Shown here piece by piece: positions 60,744-64,000 of a stretch of 64,000 bases of DNA. Each line of letters begins with the position of its first letter. Position 1 is the first letter of the stretch. Both the position numbers and the translations under genes were made by a program. Location: assembly GCA_900549225.1 (NCBI GenBank), contig URNP01000005.1, positions 9,121 through 73,120 on the forward strand. The letters are read 5' to 3'. The notes below the pieces were generated by a model, which was given only the letters and a program-made list of their open reading frames with translations, had not been told where the DNA came from and ran no database searches. The stretch comes from an uncultured Eubacteriales bacterium. GTDB lineage: Bacteria; Bacillota; Clostridia; Christensenellales; CAG-917.

Positions 60744-62854
60744 GCAAGAAAAACATAGCGTACATAGGGATAAGCGTGCTTGTTACAATAGCGTTTATTC
60801 TGCTCGCTGCGCTTGTGCTCAAAACGTCCTATATTCGCATATTCGAGAGTTTAACCGACTTAATACACTCGATAAAATATTACTTCTGCAAATTATTCGG
60901 TATAGATGCAGAATTAAACCCGAGCATTCTCGACGGCTCAAACGCTATACAATGGGAGTCTATACTTCCATCCGACTTTGACGATTTCAAAGTCAAGTTC
61001 GTTGAGTTTTGGAGATTGTTTGCGAACCTTGACAACTTCATATTATACGGTAAAACCGTAGGCGAAAAACTGGGCGTCGCGGCACAAATTTTCGTGATAA
61101 TTTTGCCCTTTATTTTTGTGTTTTTCTTTGTCATAAAGAAGTTGTATTCAACTCCCAACACAAAGCATAACAAGGACTCGAAACCGCTACAAATTCACAA
61201 GTCAATAGCACGAAGAATAACGCGTCCGACAAAGCAATTTATCATCGGATATTTCGCGTTTTTGAACTGTCAAAAATGGATACCGATTGCGTGGGCAATC
61301 ATTTGGTTTTGTAGTCTGAATTTGACGAGCATCGTCATATCGTTCTTTGCATACTTTTTGTATTTCTCGGTGTCGTTTGACTTCGTTTCGATATACACGA
61401 TTGCAAGGAAACTCATCATAGATTTGCAAGTGATTTTCAAGCACTTTCCGTGGTGGAGTTTACTGCCTTTTGCGTGGCTTATTTTTGAGTATATCAGGCG
61501 CAAAATCGCAGTGGATATTTTACGTCATAAAGAGGCTCAAAATTGCGGTTTCATAAACGCCCTTCCGATAGTGTCTATGACTTGCGGAAGTATGGGCAAA
61601 CGCAAGACCACAATCATTACTGATATGGCACTTTCGCAAGACGTTATGTTTAGGCAAAAAGCGCTTGAACTCTTGCAGAAAAACGATATGCGTTTCCCCT
61701 CCTTCCCATGGATCGCGCTTGAAATGGAAGTGCGCAAATGTATGGAGCATCACGTCATCTATAATCTTGCGAGCATCGAGAAATGGATGAAGTTGAAACG
61801 AGAGCGCTTTGAAAAGCATCGCAATGCAAAGTGGCAGTTGTATGGTTACGACTATGACTTATATGGGCTTACATACAATGACGAACTCAAAACGTATCAT
61901 CTTTTCGACGTATTGACGAACTATGTAAAGTTGTACTTTATATACGTCATAGAATCCAGCCTTATTGTGTCCAACTATTCCGTGCGAGAAGACAGCGTGC
62001 TTATGGACAGTGGCAATTTCCCGATATGGAGTTCAGACTTTTTTGTTAAGCGGGATAAGACGAACAGCCACAATGCACACATTCTCGACTTCGATACTCT
62101 GCGCCTTGGACGAAAGGTCATTGCGGATAATATCAACAACGGCAGTTTTGAGTTTGGTGTTGTGCTTATAACCGAAGTGGGTAAAGAGCGCGGCAACAAT
62201 CTTGAATTGAAAGAAGTCAAGAAAGGCACGTTTGAAACAAACCAAAAGAATGACCTTTTCAACAACTGGCTCAAAATGTGCAGGCACTCGGCAACCGTTG
62301 AGAACTTCCCGTTCATAAAAGTTTTCACCGACGAGCAACGCCCTGAAAGTTGGGGTGCAGACGCACGAGATCTTGCCGACATTGTGACGATTATCTCTAC
62401 CGGAGAAACACACGTTGCTTTGCCGTTCTATACGCTTGAAGAAATGATAGCGGAAAAGGCGTTCAAGTGGTTTATAAAACTGTATTACGATTTCCGTTAC
62501 AAGCGTGGCGACAACACGCTGTTTATGCATACGCTCAAATGGCTTGTGAATTTGCTGTATCAGCGCAATTTGAAAATCTATAACAAGTACGGATATTCAA
62601 CCGTGTTTGTACAGACGGAACAAGGCACTATGGACGGAAAGAAACATCGCGAGCGATACAATCTTATGAACTACAAGATTTATAAAGAGCGTTTCTCTAC
62701 AGACTGCTTTTCGGATTATTTTAGTGACATGGCTATAAAGGCAAAGGTCGGCTTGAATGACTATATCACTTATGCAACCGAGAAAGCGAGCGTGGATGAA
62801 CTCAAGAGGCAGCATAGTTATTTCATAGACGCGCTCTATCGTGACAGGGGGTGA
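60740..62854 (+). CDS. Zot/pI-like membrane ATPase
   Basis: The 704-residue protein has four or five transmembrane segments in the first 255 residues, then a cytoplasmic P-loop domain. Walker A is CGSMGKRKTT near residue 285, a variant GxxGxxKT loop. A Walker-B-like strand VVLITEVGKERGN lies near residue 475, and a motif VFTDEQRPESWGADARDLAD near residue 530 resembles the QxP-DxR segment of Zot/pI proteins. Filamentous phages use pI to drive assembly at the membrane. Alternatives are a divergent conjugation coupling protein or other membrane ATPase. In classical pI the ATPase is N-terminal, which differs from here. Confidence 0.6.
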   Translation: MSKKNIAYIGISVLVTIAFILLAALVLKTSYIRIFESLTDLIHSIKYYFCKLFGIDAELNPSILDGSNAIQWESILPSDFDDFKVKFVEFWRLFANLDNFILYGKTVGEKLGVAAQIFVIILPFIFVFFFVIKKLYSTPNTKHNKDSKPLQIHKSIARRITRPTKQFIIGYFAFLNCQKWIPIAWAIIWFCSLNLTSIVISFFAYFLYFSVSFDFVSIYTIARKLIIDLQVIFKHFPWWSLLPFAWLIFEYIRRKIAVDILRHKEAQNCGFINALPIVSMTCGSMGKRKTTIITDMALSQDVMFRQKALELLQKNDMRFPSFPWIALEMEVRKCMEHHVIYNLASIEKWMKLKRERFEKHRNAKWQLYGYDYDLYGLTYNDELKTYHLFDVLTNYVKLYFIYVIESSLIVSNYSVREDSVLMDSGNFPIWSSDFFVKRDKTNSHNAHILDFDTLRLGRKVIADNINNGSFEFGVVLITEVGKERGNNLELKEVKKGTFETNQKNDLFNNWLKMCRHSATVENFPFIKVFTDEQRPESWGADARDLADIVTIISTGETHVALPFYTLEEMIAEKAFKWFIKLYYDFRYKRGDNTLFMHTLKWLVNLLYQRNLKIYNKYGYSTVFVQTEQGTMDGKKHRERYNLMNYKIYKERFSTDCFSDYFSDMAIKAKVGLNDYITYATEKASVDELKRQHSYFIDALYRDRG

Positions 62855-62859
62855 TATAT

Positions 62860-63906
62860 ATGTTTTATAAAGACGCAAAGGTTTATAGTGACGGCAGCCA
62901 TTACATTGCAATACCGCATACAACCAATCCCACAAAGAGAAATCGTGTTGTTGAAACGCCTGTCGAAGTGCCCGAAGAAGCGCAAACTATAAGCGTATCA
63001 GGCACGGAACCTGAAATGCAAGAAATTATGTCACAAGAAATTAAAGACGAATGGGATTTATCGGATATGACTCCTGTTGAATCGGATGATATGCCGTTTG
63101 ACGTTGAGCCGCCAAAGCCTAAGAAAAAGTATGTAAAACTGAGCGAAGTATTTGAAAAACTGTATGCCGAATCCGACGGTATGAGCAAGAAAGCACGGCG
63201 CAATTTTTTGTGCAAAGGTATGCGTCCATTTTTTACAAAAGAGCAAGACGCAGATGCCTACGTTGACTCAAAACTCGATGCAAAATTAAGGAATCTCATA
63301 GCGAGAAAAACACGTTTTATACGCAAGGCATACCTTAATGATTTCAACTACTTCGTGACGTTCACATACGACGATACCAAGCACGATGAAGCGTCATTTA
63401 GGAAGAAGTTGAGCATGTGTTTTAACACGTTTCAAAAGCGTAAAGGATGGCGTTATATGGGCGTGTGGGAGCGTGCGCCAAAGACGAAAAGATTGCACTT
63501 TCACGGACTATTCTATATACCTGAAGGCAGTATGCCGGGCAATATGATTGAGAAGAAGGATTTTAATCTCAATACGCATAAAATGCAGTTAACGTTGCAA
63601 AGTGAATACTTTAACTCGCGATTTGGACGAAACGACTTTGAACGCATAGATGATAATCTTGTAAAAATGGGCAACGCAATGGCATACATTTTGAAGTACA
63701 TAGACAAGACGAATGAAAAAATTGTTTACTCTCGAAAACTACCTGTGTATGTAATATCTGACATAGACGAAAACGACGTATTGTGCGGTATAGGCGTTGA
63801 AGAAAAGAAGTTGTTGTTGCAAGACAAATTTATGTGTTACAACGAAGGCGAACAGATTGGTGTAATAAGCCAAAAGACAAAATCGCGCCTACGAACTTCC
63901 AACTAA
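62860..63906 (+). CDS. HUH rolling-circle replication initiator
   Basis: The protein has 348 residues from the ATG at 62860, 8 bases after AGGGGG. Residues about 1-110 are an acidic linker. The HUH nuclease has motif 1 FVTFTYD, metal motif 2 RLHFHGLFY (His-x-His) and motif 3 YILKYID with the catalytic Tyr. One active Tyr in YxxKY is the usual layout for inovirus G2P-like and small plasmid Reps. It would nick one strand of the element and start rolling-circle replication. It directly follows the ATPase gene, and a strong hairpin lies downstream. Confidence 0.82.
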   Translation: MFYKDAKVYSDGSHYIAIPHTTNPTKRNRVVETPVEVPEEAQTISVSGTEPEMQEIMSQEIKDEWDLSDMTPVESDDMPFDVEPPKPKKKYVKLSEVFEKLYAESDGMSKKARRNFLCKGMRPFFTKEQDADAYVDSKLDAKLRNLIARKTRFIRKAYLNDFNYFVTFTYDDTKHDEASFRKKLSMCFNTFQKRKGWRYMGVWERAPKTKRLHFHGLFYIPEGSMPGNMIEKKDFNLNTHKMQLTLQSEYFNSRFGRNDFERIDDNLVKMGNAMAYILKYIDKTNEKIVYSRKLPVYVISDIDENDVLCGIGVEEKKLLLQDKFMCYNEGEQIGVISQKTKSRLRTSN

Positions 63907-63955
63907 AAACCACCGAAGATTCTGAGGCAAGACACCAGCAACGGCATGACGGATA

Positions 63956-63995
63956 AGCGAGGATTTCGCCAAGCGGGTTAGCGCGAAACCTCGCT
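63956..63995 (+). other. strong hairpin after rep, candidate origin or packaging signal
   Basis: AGCGAGG(A)TTTCGC and GCGAAACCTCGCT pair over 13 bp with one bulged A and a loop of 13 bases. It lies 50 bases after the rep stop. The window ends before any T-run could be seen, so a terminator is not excluded. Confidence 0.55.
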
Positions 63996-64000
63996 CCGCT

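Overview
The window looks like chromosome from an uncultured anaerobic Gram-positive bacterium of the Clostridia type. Signs are AGGAGG-type ribosome sites, sigma-A-like promoters, many radical-SAM or anaerobe-type proteins, FeoAAB iron uptake, a THF riboswitch, a LexA/UmuC/YolD module and the absence of any outer-membrane protein. The species cannot be named from the sequence. About 1-47.95 kb is host chromosome. About 48-64 kb is a mobile region that starts beside a tRNA-Leu gene and runs off the right edge.

Host part, left to right. 0-7.2 kb holds cell-surface genes: the 3' end of an Ig-like surface protein, a lipoprotein, and an ABC exporter operon ending in a 1091-residue Big_2-like surface protein. 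7.4-13.3 kb holds a GPH sugar symporter, a MarR regulator with a promoter that predicts a leaderless mRNA, a membrane M28-peptidase homologue whose catalytic residues are lost, and an FAD oxidoreductase. 13.3-20.5 kb is on the minus strand: a membrane-anchored sulfatase, TrkH-TrkA potassium uptake, and a pair of membrane proteins (one DUF5058-like). 20.6-24.3 kb is a folate operon (folC-folE-folP-folBK) behind a THF riboswitch. 24.4-41.7 kb is mixed housekeeping: a uridine-kinase-like protein with a fresh 33-bp internal duplication, a second FAD oxidoreductase split by an in-frame TAA, a radical-SAM enzyme, uraA-upp, a patatin lipase, polA-coaE, an SDR, a MATE exporter, an intact M28 paralogue and a NUDIX protein. 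41.8-47.2 kb has a 58-residue DUF4926-like gene, a DUF2461-TetR operon, and a divergent feoA-feoA-feoB operon with two identical operator palindromes around its promoter.

Five full copies and one partial copy of a hairpin repeat of about 73 bp lie between host genes at 25, 32.6, 32.7, 37.8 and 43.4 kb. Their arms differ, but they usually differ by compensating changes.

Mobile part. A large serine recombinase lies next to tRNA-Leu(CAG). It is followed by two arrays of 11-bp-phased repeats, a lexA-like/umuC/yolD SOS cassette, two candidate structured leader RNAs, several small genes, and an AT-rich inverted cargo gene with an N-terminal DUF4062 (TIR-like) domain that is a candidate defence gene. 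From 55.7 kb to the right edge is a compact, overlapping gene string that I read as inovirus-like (filamentous phage): small basic protein, ssDNA-binding candidate, several membrane or secreted Ig-like proteins, a pIII-like protein with signal peptide and C-terminal anchor, a Zot/pI-like membrane ATPase, and a HUH rolling-circle Rep with a strong hairpin after it. Whether recombinase, SOS cassette, cargo and phage-like genes form one element cannot be settled because the right end is outside the window.
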